Shown here piece after piece: positions 7,206 to 15,721 of a stretch of DNA of 45,139 nucleotides. Each line of letters begins with the position of its first letter. Position 1 is the first letter of the stretch. The translations under genes were made by a program, and so were the position numbers. The notes under the pieces were generated by a model. That model was given only the letters and a program-made list of their open reading frames with translations. It did not search any database and was not told where the DNA came from. The DNA is from Gammaproteobacteria bacterium. GTDB lineage: Bacteria > Pseudomonadota > Gammaproteobacteria > Ga0077536. Location: assembly GCA_019747795.1 (NCBI GenBank), contig JAIEQK010000073.1:1-45139 (forward strand), written 5' to 3'.

Positions 7206-9380
7206 ATGTCGGTACCCCAGAGCCAGAGTCCGAGTACGCCGGCGCTCGCCATCGAGCCGAGCCTGGCCGACGATCCGCTGCGCGCCTGTCTGCACGTCAT
7301 CACCCGCCTCCACGGGCGGCCGGTGTCGATGAACGCCTTGCTGGCCGGCATTCCGCTGGTGGGCGATCGCTTCAAGCCGGCGGACTTCCTGCATGCGGCG
7401 GCCTTCCACGGCTATTCCGCCCAGGTGGTGAAGCGGCGCCTCGAGCGCATCTCGAACCTGGTGCTGCCGGTGACCTTGCTGCTGAAGGACGGCGGCGCGG
7501 TGGTGCTCACGCGTCGCCTGGAAGACGGACGGCTCGAAATGGTGGTGCCCGAGAGCGGCTTCGGCGCGCGCCAGGTGGCGGCCACGGAGATCGAAGCGAC
7601 CTACAGCGGCTACGCGATCTTCACCCAGCCGACGCTGAAACCGGAGGCGACCGAACTCGGCGACCCGCCCGAGCGCCAGCGGGGCTGGTTCTGGCGTTCG
7701 CTGCTCGCCTACAGCCCGTACTACCTCGATGCGATCGTCGCCGGTGTGCTGGTCAACCTGCTGACCGTGGCCGGCTCGCTGTTCGTGATGAACGTCTACG
7801 ATCGCGTGGTGCCGAACAATGCCGTCGCGACCTTGATGGTACTCGCGACCGGCACAGCCATCGCGGCCGGCTTTGAATTCCTCGCCCGCACGCTCCGCGC
7901 CTACTACCTGGACATCGCCGGCAAGAAGGCGGATCTCGTCATCGCCGGCATCATCTTCGCCCACGCGCTCGGCCTGCGTATGGCGGCGCGACCGCCGGCC
8001 GCGGGCGTGTTCGCGGCGCAGCTCCGCGAGTTCGAGTCGGTGCGCGACTTCATCACCTCGGCAACCATGTCGGCGCTGATGGACCTGCCGTTCATCGCGT
8101 TCTTCATATTCATCGTCGCGCTGATCGGCGGACCCTTGTACGTGGTGCCGGCGATCGCCGTGCCGGTGGTGCTGCTGGTCGGACTCATCGCGCAGTGGCC
8201 ACTGGCCCACGCGACCCGCGCCGTGCAGCGCGACGCCGCGCAGCGCCATGGATTGCTGGTCGAATCGCTGGAGAGCGCCGAGATCCTGAAGGCGATGCGC
8301 GCCGAGGGCGGCATGCTGCGGCGCTACGAGGACTACACCGCGCTCGCCGCGCGCTCGTCGAACGCGGCGCGGCTGATCTCCACCCTGGTGGTGAACTTCG
8401 CCATCCTGGTCCAGCAGCTGGTGACCATCGGCGTGGTGATCTGGGGTGTGCACCTGATAGGTGAGGGCGAACTGACGGTGGGCGGACTGATCGCCTCCGT
8501 GATGCTCACCGGCCGTGGGCTCGCACCGCTGCAGACCGTCGCGGCGCTGATGATGCGCTACCAGCAGGCGCGCTCGGCCTACATCACCCTCGACCGCCTC
8601 ATGCAGCAGCCGGTGGAACGCGCGGCGGGGCAGCAGTTCACGCGGCGCGAGACCGTGCAGGGCGAGATCGCCCTGGCCGACGTGCACTTCAAGTACACCG
8701 GCTCGGCGGCGGACTCGCTGGCCGGCGTGAGCTTCACCGTCGCGGCCGGCGAACGCGTCGCGATCCTGGGACGCGTCGGCTCGGGCAAGAGCACGCTGCT
8801 GCGCCTCATGCTCGGCCTTTATCCCCCGGCGCGTGGCACCGTGCGGCTGGACGGCGTGGACATCGCGCAGCTCGACCCGGCCGACTTCCGCGCCCACATC
8901 GGCTACGTGCCGCAGGAGCCGATGCTGTTCCTGGGGACGCTGCGCGACAACATCGCGCTCGGCAGTCCGCAGGTGGACGACGAGGCCATCCTGCGCGCGG
9001 CGCGCATCGCCGGCATCGACGGCATGATTGCCGCCCATCCCGCCGGCCTGCAGATGCCGGTTGGCGAGCGCGGCACCGCGCTGTCGGGCGGCCAGCGCCA
9101 GGCGGTGGCCAATGCCCGCGCCTTTCTCCTGAACCCGCGCATCCTGCTGCTCGACGAACCGACCAGCGCAATGGACAACTCGGCCGAGGTCCGCTACATC
9201 CAGGCGGTGAACGAGTATGCGCGCGGGCGCACGCTGGTGCTGGTCACGCACAAACCCACCATGCTGAGCCTGGTGACGCGGGTCATCGTGGTCGACGGCG
9301 GCAAGGTGGTGATGGATGGTCCTCGCGACGACGTCATTCGCCAGCTGACCCGCGCCGTGCAGGGCGGCGCGCAGCCATGA
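7206..9380 (+). CDS. Type I secretion ABC transporter with C39-like domain (LapB-like)
   Basis: This 724-residue protein combines membrane and ATPase domains. The N-terminal ~140 residues resemble a C39 peptidase domain, but the catalytic cysteine motif at its start is not visible, so it is probably the non-catalytic C39-like domain of LapB/HlyB-type exporters that binds the substrate rather than cutting it. Six membrane helices lie at about 160-440. The nucleotide-binding domain has Walker A GRVGSGKST (from residue 522), signature LSGGQRQAV, Walker B ILLLDEPTSAMD and the H-loop LVTHK. The gene overlaps the adaptor that follows (ATGA). The substrate, probably a large RTX-type adhesin or other C-terminal-signal protein, is not in the window. 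Confidence 0.9.
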   Translation: MSVPQSQSPSTPALAIEPSLADDPLRACLHVITRLHGRPVSMNALLAGIPLVGDRFKPADFLHAAAFHGYSAQVVKRRLERISNLVLPVTLLLKDGGAVVLTRRLEDGRLEMVVPESGFGARQVAATEIEATYSGYAIFTQPTLKPEATELGDPPERQRGWFWRSLLAYSPYYLDAIVAGVLVNLLTVAGSLFVMNVYDRVVPNNAVATLMVLATGTAIAAGFEFLARTLRAYYLDIAGKKADLVIAGIIFAHALGLRMAARPPAAGVFAAQLREFESVRDFITSATMSALMDLPFIAFFIFIVALIGGPLYVVPAIAVPVVLLVGLIAQWPLAHATRAVQRDAAQRHGLLVESLESAEILKAMRAEGGMLRRYEDYTALAARSSNAARLISTLVVNFAILVQQLVTIGVVIWGVHLIGEGELTVGGLIASVMLTGRGLAPLQTVAALMMRYQQARSAYITLDRLMQQPVERAAGQQFTRRETVQGEIALADVHFKYTGSAADSLAGVSFTVAAGERVAILGRVGSGKSTLLRLMLGLYPPARGTVRLDGVDIAQLDPADFRAHIGYVPQEPMLFLGTLRDNIALGSPQVDDEAILRAARIAGIDGMIAAHPAGLQMPVGERGTALSGGQRQAVANARAFLLNPRILLLDEPTSAMDNSAEVRYIQAVNEYARGRTLVLVTHKPTMLSLVTRVIVVDGGKVVMDGPRDDVIRQLTRAVQGGAQP

Positions 9381-10570
9381 GCCGCGCCTCGCGCGAGGAT
9401 CTCGAGTTCCTGCGCGACGCCCAGGCGGCGCGCGTCGCGGACAGCCACTGGGCGGCGGGCAGCAGCCTCATCCTGCTGGTGGTGTTCCTGGTGGTGGCCT
9501 GGTACTGGGCGAGCCACGCGCGGCTGGACGAGATCACCCGCGGCGACGGCCTGGTGGTGCCGTCCAGCCGCGAGCAGGTGATCCAGAGTCTCGAGGGCGG
9601 CATCCTGGTCGAATTGCCGGTGCGCGAAGGTGACATCGTCGAGCGCGACCAGGTGCTGGTGCGCATCGACGACACGCGCTCGGGCGCCTCGCTGCGGGAA
9701 GGCGAGGCCAAGCGCCAGAGCCTGCGTGCCGAGCTCGCGCGGCTGCAGGCGGAGGCCACCGGCGGCGAGCCCGAGTTTGCGTCCGATCTGCCTGCCGACA
9801 TCGTCGCGCGGGAGCGCAAGGCCTATGCCTCGCGCCTGACCGCGCTACGCGCCGCCGAGAACTCCCTGCAGAACAACCTGAAGCTCGCCGAACAGGAGCT
9901 CGCCATGACCGAGCCGATGGTGGCGCGCGGCGCGGTGTCGGAAGTGGAAGTGCTGCGCCTGCGGCGCGGCATCATCGAGCTCAAGGGCCAGATCGAGGAT
10001 CGACGCAACAGCTTTCGCGCCGAGGCGCGCGGCAACCAGGCGACGCGCGAGGCGGAACTCGCGGGGGTCGAGGCGATCCTGTCCGCGCGGGCCGACGAGG
10101 TGAAGCGCTCGGCGCTGCGCGCGCCCGTGCGCGGCGTGGTGAAGAACATCAAGATCACCACCGTCGGCGGCGTGATCGGGCCCGGCCAGGACATCATGGA
10201 ACTGGTGCCGCTCGAGGACCAGCTGCTGGTCGAGGCGCGCATCCGCCCGGGCGACGTGGCCTTTCTCCGCCCCGGTCAGAAGGCGACGGTGAAGATCACC
10301 GCCTACGACTACACCGTCTATGGCTCGCTGCACGGTCAGCTGGAACACATCAGCGCGGATACCATCATCGACGAGAATCCGCCCCACGAGCGCTATTACC
10401 GGGTCTACGTCCGCACCGACACCACCGAACTCGAAGGCAAGCGCGGACGACTGCCGATCATTCCCGGCATGGTCGCCTCGGTCGAGCTGATGACCGGCGA
10501 CAAGACCGTGCTGGAATACATCATGAAGCCGCTGCTCAAGATGCGCGACGCGGCGCTGCACGAGCGCTGA
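9377..10570 (+). CDS. HlyD-family type I secretion membrane fusion protein (LapC-like)
   Basis: This 397-residue periplasmic adaptor would connect the ABC exporter to the TolC-like channel. A cytoplasmic N-terminus is followed by one transmembrane helix (LILLVVFLVVAWYWA). A lipoyl/biotinyl half-motif comes next (VIQSLEGGILVELPVREGDIV), then a long coiled coil (about residues 110-240), the second lipoyl half (LRAPVRGVVKNIKITT) and the C-terminal beta-barrel domain ending in TVLEYIMKPLLKMRDAALHER, typical of HlyD/LapC proteins. The start overlaps the stop of the ABC gene. It ends 22 bp from the 3' end of the convergent acyltransferase gene; the gap holds a short GC-rich palindrome. Confidence 0.92.
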   Translation: MSRASREDLEFLRDAQAARVADSHWAAGSSLILLVVFLVVAWYWASHARLDEITRGDGLVVPSSREQVIQSLEGGILVELPVREGDIVERDQVLVRIDDTRSGASLREGEAKRQSLRAELARLQAEATGGEPEFASDLPADIVARERKAYASRLTALRAAENSLQNNLKLAEQELAMTEPMVARGAVSEVEVLRLRRGIIELKGQIEDRRNSFRAEARGNQATREAELAGVEAILSARADEVKRSALRAPVRGVVKNIKITTVGGVIGPGQDIMELVPLEDQLLVEARIRPGDVAFLRPGQKATVKITAYDYTVYGSLHGQLEHISADTIIDENPPHERYYRVYVRTDTTELEGKRGRLPIIPGMVASVELMTGDKTVLEYIMKPLLKMRDAALHER

Positions 10571-10592
10571 ACCCGGCGCCGCGCGCCGTGGC

Positions 10593-11810
10593 TCAGCGCA
10601 GGAAGGTGATGTGGCGCGAAGAGAACTCGACCGCGCCCTCGGCGGCCCGCGCCTTCAGGAAGTCCACCGCCGCCGGTTCGTCGATCGCCGCGATCAGCGC
10701 GAGCTCGGCCGGGCCGCCGCGGAACACCAGCTCGCTCTGGTGGTTGCTGTCCACCTCGGCCTGCTGGCGCGCGAGCTGCAGCGCGAACTCGAGGCGTTGC
10801 AAGGGCTCGGAGAAGGCCAGCACCATGGCCAGCTCGTCCATCGAGCGGATGCGCCGCGCGAACACCTTGAAGAGTTGCAGGGCGAGCGCCGGGCGCGACT
10901 TCAGCTGGGCGAGGAAAGCGGCCCGATCGAGCGTGATGAGTTCACAGTCGCAGGTCGCGGTGGCGGTCGCCGAGCGCGACAGTTCGTCGATCAGCGCGAG
11001 CTCGCCGAACAGGCTGCCGCGACCGAGATGGGCGAGCGTCAGGGTGTCGCCGTTGCCGCGACGCCGCGAGATGCGGATCTCACCGGAGGCGACGATGTAG
11101 GCGTGGTCGCCGCGCTCGCCTTCCTGGAACACTTCTTCACCGGCGCGGTAGACCCAGCGCGTGAAGCTGTCCTGGAACGGTGTGAGCGGCGTGTCGGGCG
11201 TGTGGCCGTGGGCCCACTCGAGGAAGCGCTGGCTGGTGCCGGCGAGCGGGATGATGTGGTTGCCGATCTCGTCGTTCCAGTACTTCTCTGAGAGCTGGGT
11301 GAAGCCCAGGCGCCGATACATGCCGGCGGTCTCGTGGTTGACCACCACCAGCACGTGGGTCACGTCGTTGAAGCGCGTGATGGTCGCGGCCATGCGGAAC
11401 ATGGAGCGGATGACGTCGCGGCGCCGACGCCAGTTCATGCGGATGGCGAGCATGCCGGCACTGCCGTAGCGCACCTGCGGCGGCTCGGCGAGGGCGTCGT
11501 CCAGCTCGGCTTCGCTGACGTCGAAGCTGGTCTCCGCCTGCTGGCGGTACTCGCCAAAGTCGAACAGGTCGTCCACCGGCATGCCCGCGCCGGTGTCCTT
11601 GACCAGCCGCATGGCGGCTATCGGTTCGCTGCCGTCGTAGGCCACAACATGGTAGACGTCGCGCAAGGCGTCGAAGCGGTCGACCAGGCGGTGGCCGTGC
11701 AGTGGCTGACCGCCGAACTTGCCGTCCTCCATGACGAATACTTCGTGACGCAGCCACAGGGCGTCGTCGATCTCGCGACTGGACTCGGCGATCTTGATTT
11801 TTATCGGCAT
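10593..11810 (-). CDS. FeeM-type N-acyltransferase fused to cyclic-nucleotide-binding and winged-helix domains
   Basis: Three modules are visible in 405 residues. Residues 1 to about 215 resemble the exosortase-associated acyltransferase family (TIGR03694) and FeeM N-acyl amino acid synthases, relatives of LuxI and GNAT enzymes: an early LRHEVFV, then VVAYDGSEPIAAMRLV and RYGSAGMLAIRMNWRRR. Residues about 230-345 form a cNMP-binding domain (GEEVFQEGERGDHAYIVASGEIRI, then GSLFGELALIDELSRSATATA). The last ~60 residues, PAELALIAAIDEPAAVDFLK to SSRHITFLR, resemble a reduced Crp-type winged helix. It probably moves an acyl chain from an acyl-carrier protein to an amine, with activity set by cAMP or cGMP. 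It is the third gene of a minus-strand run with a patatin and a fatty-acid ligase. Substrates are unknown. Confidence 0.8.
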   Translation of the reverse strand: MPIKIKIAESSREIDDALWLRHEVFVMEDGKFGGQPLHGHRLVDRFDALRDVYHVVAYDGSEPIAAMRLVKDTGAGMPVDDLFDFGEYRQQAETSFDVSEAELDDALAEPPQVRYGSAGMLAIRMNWRRRRDVIRSMFRMAATITRFNDVTHVLVVVNHETAGMYRRLGFTQLSEKYWNDEIGNHIIPLAGTSQRFLEWAHGHTPDTPLTPFQDSFTRWVYRAGEEVFQEGERGDHAYIVASGEIRISRRRGNGDTLTLAHLGRGSLFGELALIDELSRSATATATCDCELITLDRAAFLAQLKSRPALALQLFKVFARRIRSMDELAMVLAFSEPLQRLEFALQLARQQAEVDSNHQSELVFRGGPAELALIAAIDEPAAVDFLKARAAEGAVEFSSRHITFLR

Positions 11811-11942
11811 CGCTGTCGCTGCGTTGGCAGAAGGTCCGCGCCTCGCGCGCCAGGCACGCGCTCCCCGAATGAGGTCGGAAGTGTCGGCGGAGTGTACCAG
11901 AAGCTCGGGAATCGCAAGCGGGGCGCCGGGCGCCGTGCCGGC

Positions 11943-13739
11943 TCAGGCGTAGAGCGCCGCGAGCCGCTCGGCGTAGGCGGCGGCGATGAGGTGCCGCCTG
12001 ATCTTCATCGATGGCGTGAGCAGGCCGTTCTGCACCGTGAACGGCTGTTCAGCCAGCGCGAAACGCCGCACCCGCTCGGCCGGCGCGAGCGTCGCGTTGA
12101 GGCGCTTCACCACCGCCTCGAGATGCGCCACGAAGGCCGGGTCGCTGCCCGCGTCGCCGACCGTCAGGCGCGCGCCGTGGCGCGCGTTCCAGTCGCGCAG
12201 GAATTCTTCCCGGGGAACCAGCAGGGCGACCAGGTGCGGGCGACGGTCGCCGTAAACCATGGCCTGGCCGATTTCGGGCTGCAGGGTCAGGAAGCCCTCC
12301 ACCCGCTGGGGCGCGACGTTGTCGCCGCCGGAGTTGACGATGATGTCCTTCTTGCGATCGGTGATGCGCAGATGGCCGTCGGCGTCCAACTCGCCGATGT
12401 CGCCGGTATGCAGCCAGCCGTCCGCCAGCGCCTGGTGGGTGGCATCCTCGTCGTTGCAGTAGCCGCGCATCACCAGTTCGCCACGCACGCAGATCTCGCC
12501 GTCCTCGGCGAGGCGCAGTTCCACGCCGGCGAGCGGCGGCCCGACGCTGTCCAGGCGCGCGAGCTCCGGCGGGTTGCAGGCGATCACCGGGCCAGCCTCG
12601 GTCTGGCCGTAGCCCTGCACCACCTGGGTGCCGAGCGCGGCGAAGAAGCGGGCCACCTCGAGATTGAGCGGCGCGCCACCCGAGACGAAGAACTTCAGCC
12701 GGCCGCCCAGCAGCGCCGCGAAGCCCGCGCGCACCCGGCGTCCGGCGGTGCGGTCGAACAGCCATTCCCAGGGCGTGAGACCTTGGCCCAGGCTGCGGCG
12801 CGTGCCGATGCCGACCGCGGTGTCGAACAGCCAGGCGCGCAGGCGTCCCTGGCGCTTCACCGTCCAGGTGGTGCGCGCGTACAGGGTCTCGAACAGGCGC
12901 GGCACGACGGTCAGGATGGTCGGGCGAACGCTGGCGAGGTCGCCGAGCAGCCGGTCGATGGATTCGCAGTAGTGGATCTGCGCGCCGATGGACAGCGCGG
13001 TGAACTGGCCGGTGGCGTGTTCGTAAGCGTGGGACAGGGGCAGGAAGGACAGGAAGACCTCGCGCCCATAGTCGAGCCGCGAGTGCAGCCGTTCCCAGGC
13101 GCCGAGGCAGTTGGCGAGGATGCTGCCGTGGGTGAGCATCACGCCGCGCGGCCGACCGCCGGTACCCGAGGTGTGGAAGATCACCGCGAGGTCGTCGCGC
13201 GCGATCCCGTCGATCCGCTCAGCGAGCGGGCGCGGCGCCTTCGCGCCTGTCTCGAGTACGGTGTCCCAGGCCACGACCTCGAGCGCCGGCGCGGCGGACT
13301 CGAAGGCCTCCATCGCTATCAAGGTGCGGCAGCGCGCCGAGGCCGCGGCGGCGGGCGCCAGCACCGCCGCCAGGGCGGCGCGCGAGACGATCGCGTAGCC
13401 CACGGCGGCGTTGTCCAGCACGTGGCGATGATCGTCCTCGGTGTTGGTCACGTAGGCCGGCACCGCCACCGCGCCGAGCGCGAGGATCGCGAGTTCGGCG
13501 ATCAGCCATTCCGGGCGGTTCTCGGCGACTATGGCCACGCGCGCGCCGCGCTCGACGCCGAGCGCCTCGAGGCCCTGCGCGAGCTGCGTCACCTGGTCCA
13601 CGACTGCGTGCCAGGAGAGTGATTGCCACGCGCGGCCGTCGCGCCGCCACAGGCAGGGCGCGTCACCGCGCTGCGCGGCGGTCTCCAGGAACAGCGCGCA
13701 CAGATTGGGCCACCGCTGGTAGGTCTGGACGTCCAGCAC
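11943..13739 (-). CDS. AMP-dependent long-chain fatty-acid ligase (FAA1/FadD15-like)
   Basis: The protein has about 598 residues and activates a fatty acid with ATP for transfer to CoA or ACP. Visible motifs are the P-loop HTSGTGGRPRGVMLTHG, YGQTEAGPVI (A5 region), the hinge GDIGELDADGHLRITDRKKDIIVNSGG, and a C-terminal LTPSMKIRRH with the catalytic Lys region. The frame stays open far upstream into the preceding gene, but similarity begins near VLDVQTYQRWPNL, so the GTG at 13739 is chosen; it lies 8 bp after the patatin stop and has no clear ribosome site, suggesting translational coupling. It is separate from the XrtA-type ligase at 41084-42670 and looks like a general long-chain acyl-CoA synthetase. 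Its neighbours suggest it recycles fatty acids released by the patatin. Confidence 0.87.
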   Translation of the reverse strand: MLDVQTYQRWPNLCALFLETAAQRGDAPCLWRRDGRAWQSLSWHAVVDQVTQLAQGLEALGVERGARVAIVAENRPEWLIAELAILALGAVAVPAYVTNTEDDHRHVLDNAAVGYAIVSRAALAAVLAPAAAASARCRTLIAMEAFESAAPALEVVAWDTVLETGAKAPRPLAERIDGIARDDLAVIFHTSGTGGRPRGVMLTHGSILANCLGAWERLHSRLDYGREVFLSFLPLSHAYEHATGQFTALSIGAQIHYCESIDRLLGDLASVRPTILTVVPRLFETLYARTTWTVKRQGRLRAWLFDTAVGIGTRRSLGQGLTPWEWLFDRTAGRRVRAGFAALLGGRLKFFVSGGAPLNLEVARFFAALGTQVVQGYGQTEAGPVIACNPPELARLDSVGPPLAGVELRLAEDGEICVRGELVMRGYCNDEDATHQALADGWLHTGDIGELDADGHLRITDRKKDIIVNSGGDNVAPQRVEGFLTLQPEIGQAMVYGDRRPHLVALLVPREEFLRDWNARHGARLTVGDAGSDPAFVAHLEAVVKRLNATLAPAERVRRFALAEQPFTVQNGLLTPSMKIRRHLIAAAYAERLAALYA

Positions 13740-13747
13740 GCCGGCGC

Positions 13748-15634
13748 TCAGCGCACGTTGAACAGCGGATGCCCGGCGTCGCGGGCCTGCGCCAGCGCCT
13801 CGCTGGCGTGGGCGTGACCAAGGCGCATCAGTTCGCTGTGATGCTGCCAGTCCATCATGCTGTAGTGCGGCGCGATGGGCGGCGTCAGCAGCAGGTCGCG
13901 CGCGGTCATGTACATCTCGAGCTTGGGCCTGTGAGCGGCGAGGCTCTGGATCAGCACCTGGGCCGGACCGGGCGCGATGGGCAACGGATAGCCGCGCAGC
14001 CAGCGCAGCAGATGACCGAGCCAGGTCTCGCGGGTGGGCAGGGTGGCGTAGTCGACGTCGTAGGTGCGACGACGCGTGACGCCGAGATTGATCACGATGT
14101 TCGGGCCCCACTTCAGCTCGCGCATGGTGGCGACCGGCACGTTGTCGATCAGCCCGCCGTCGACCAGCATCTCGCCGTCCTCGGTGTAGCAGGGCGGCAG
14201 CAGACCCGGAATGGAGCCGGTAGCGCGCACCGCGCGCCACAGCTGACCGTGCCGGTGCACGTGCGCCTGATTGGTCGACAGGTTGCTGGATAGCGCGAAG
14301 AACGGCAGCCACAGGTCGGCGATGTCGACCTCGGTGTAGTGCGCCGCCAGCGAGCGATCGAACTGGCCGTGATCGAGCAGGCTGTAGCGCGGCCAGGTCA
14401 TGCGCTTCAGCGCACGCGAGCGCACGAAGATGTCCTCCAGGGCGGCGTCCACCTGCTCGGCGCTCGCGCCGAGCGCGAACGCGGCGGTCATCGCGCCGCC
14501 GCCGCTGGTGCCGCCCATCATGTCTATCGGCAATCCCGCCTCGGTCAGCGCGCGGTAGACGCCGACGTGGGTCGCGCACAGCGCGCCGCCGCCGCAGGCC
14601 ACCAGGCCCACCGCCTGGCCGGCCAGAAAGCGCGCCAGGCGACGGTAGTCGGCGTCGGCGCGCAGCGCGACGTGGTGATGCATGCGTACCGGCCGGGTCT
14701 CGAACCAGCGCGCCGTGCCGCTCAGCGTGCCGCGCACCGGATGGACGATCACCAGCCGGTGCGCGTCGCTGTCGTGCACGCCGCGCGCGAGCCGCTCGAC
14801 CGCGTTCAAGGGCGCCTGCCAGCCCGGTCCGCGTCGCGTCTGCGTGCCGATCAGCAGCACCTCGTCGGCCTGGCGCAGGACCTTCTCGCTCCATGGATCG
14901 AGCGTCGAACCGCAGATGTAGACGATGAGGCCGTGCTGCGCCTCGAGTTCGTTGAACCAGGTGGTGGCCTGCTCGGTGCCGCGCGTGATGCTCGCCATGA
15001 TCTCGGCGGGAATGGCATCGCGATCGAGCACGGCGGTGTGCGGCGCGATGTCCTGCAGGGCTTCGCGCAGCCGCAGCATGAATTGGCGCGGTGGCGCTTC
15101 GTCCCCGCAGGGAACCAGCGCGATGCATGCCGGCGGCGTGCGCTCGCGCGGCTTGAGCGTTGCGCTGGCCTGGGCGAGACGGCGCGCGAGCGAGGCGGCG
15201 ATGCTGTTCCACAGCATCGGCAGGCGCGCTGACAACGTCTGGAATTCGTCGCGGCCGAGTTCCAGCACCACCGCGTCGCGCGAGGCGCGCACGCTGGCGG
15301 TACGGAGTTCGCCGGTGAAGAAGGCGATCTCGCCTATCGGGCTGCCGGCACCGATCTCCGCGATCGCACCGGGCTGGCCATCGAGTTCGACATGGAAGCG
15401 TCCGGACACGACGATGTACAGGGCTTCGGCGCGCTCGCCCTGGCGCACCAGGATTTCGCCGCGGGTCACCAGTCGGCGGCGCAGGCTGCGGGCGATCTCG
15501 CCCAGCGCCGCCGTTGGCAGGGCCTCGAAAGCCTCGACACTTTCCAAGCCTGTACCGCGACGGGACATGGCGTCGATCCGTTCAGATGCCCAGTTGGACG
15601 CGGCATCGTATGCCAGCGCCTCTCGCGCGGGCAA
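13748..15634 (-). CDS. Patatin-like phospholipase with N-terminal cyclic-nucleotide-binding domain (NTE type)
   Basis: The layout is that of neuropathy-target-esterase-like proteins in 628 residues. Residues about 35-150 form a cNMP-binding domain (GEILVRQGERAEALYIVVSGRFHVEL, GSPIGEIAFFTGELRTASVRA). The middle ~150 residues look like a Rossmann-like linker domain. The patatin domain has the nucleophile Ser in MGGTSGGG and the catalytic Asp in LVDGGLIDNVP. The glycine-rich oxyanion loop reads ACGGGALCATHVG, so the usual Arg/Lys-Gly after GGGx is Leu-Cys. It likely hydrolyses membrane phospholipids on the cytoplasmic face. An ATG at 15568 (MSRRGTGLESV) is an equally good start and would remove 22 residues of weak character. 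It heads the minus-strand lipid module. Confidence 0.88.
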   Translation of the reverse strand: MPAREALAYDAASNWASERIDAMSRRGTGLESVEAFEALPTAALGEIARSLRRRLVTRGEILVRQGERAEALYIVVSGRFHVELDGQPGAIAEIGAGSPIGEIAFFTGELRTASVRASRDAVVLELGRDEFQTLSARLPMLWNSIAASLARRLAQASATLKPRERTPPACIALVPCGDEAPPRQFMLRLREALQDIAPHTAVLDRDAIPAEIMASITRGTEQATTWFNELEAQHGLIVYICGSTLDPWSEKVLRQADEVLLIGTQTRRGPGWQAPLNAVERLARGVHDSDAHRLVIVHPVRGTLSGTARWFETRPVRMHHHVALRADADYRRLARFLAGQAVGLVACGGGALCATHVGVYRALTEAGLPIDMMGGTSGGGAMTAAFALGASAEQVDAALEDIFVRSRALKRMTWPRYSLLDHGQFDRSLAAHYTEVDIADLWLPFFALSSNLSTNQAHVHRHGQLWRAVRATGSIPGLLPPCYTEDGEMLVDGGLIDNVPVATMRELKWGPNIVINLGVTRRRTYDVDYATLPTRETWLGHLLRWLRGYPLPIAPGPAQVLIQSLAAHRPKLEMYMTARDLLLTPPIAPHYSMMDWQHHSELMRLGHAHASEALAQARDAGHPLFNVR

Positions 15635-15721
15635 GCAAGCGCGCGCTTCAGTCCTGCGGCCGCGCGCCGCTATCGCAGCTGACGGCCATGCGTCCGTCGT
15701 CCGTGTTCGCGAGGAAGCGCC

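Noticed and set aside
7200-9251. 683-codon minus-strand frame
   Set aside because: It is antisense to the ABC exporter, with no domain or signal and a composition biased by codon-position GC.
10575-10587. GC-rich palindrome between the HlyD-like and acyltransferase 3' ends as a terminator
   Set aside because: The stem is only 5 bp and no T-run follows on either strand; not enough for an intrinsic terminator.
11334-13622. 762-codon plus-strand frame
   Set aside because: It crosses the acyltransferase and ligase genes antisense; both have clear family motifs, so this frame is a shadow.
11943-15212. A single 1089-residue fusion from the patatin region into the ligase
   Set aside because: The upstream 490 codons are a wrong-frame reading of the patatin gene, which has its own intact motifs in another frame; the ligase starts at about 13739.
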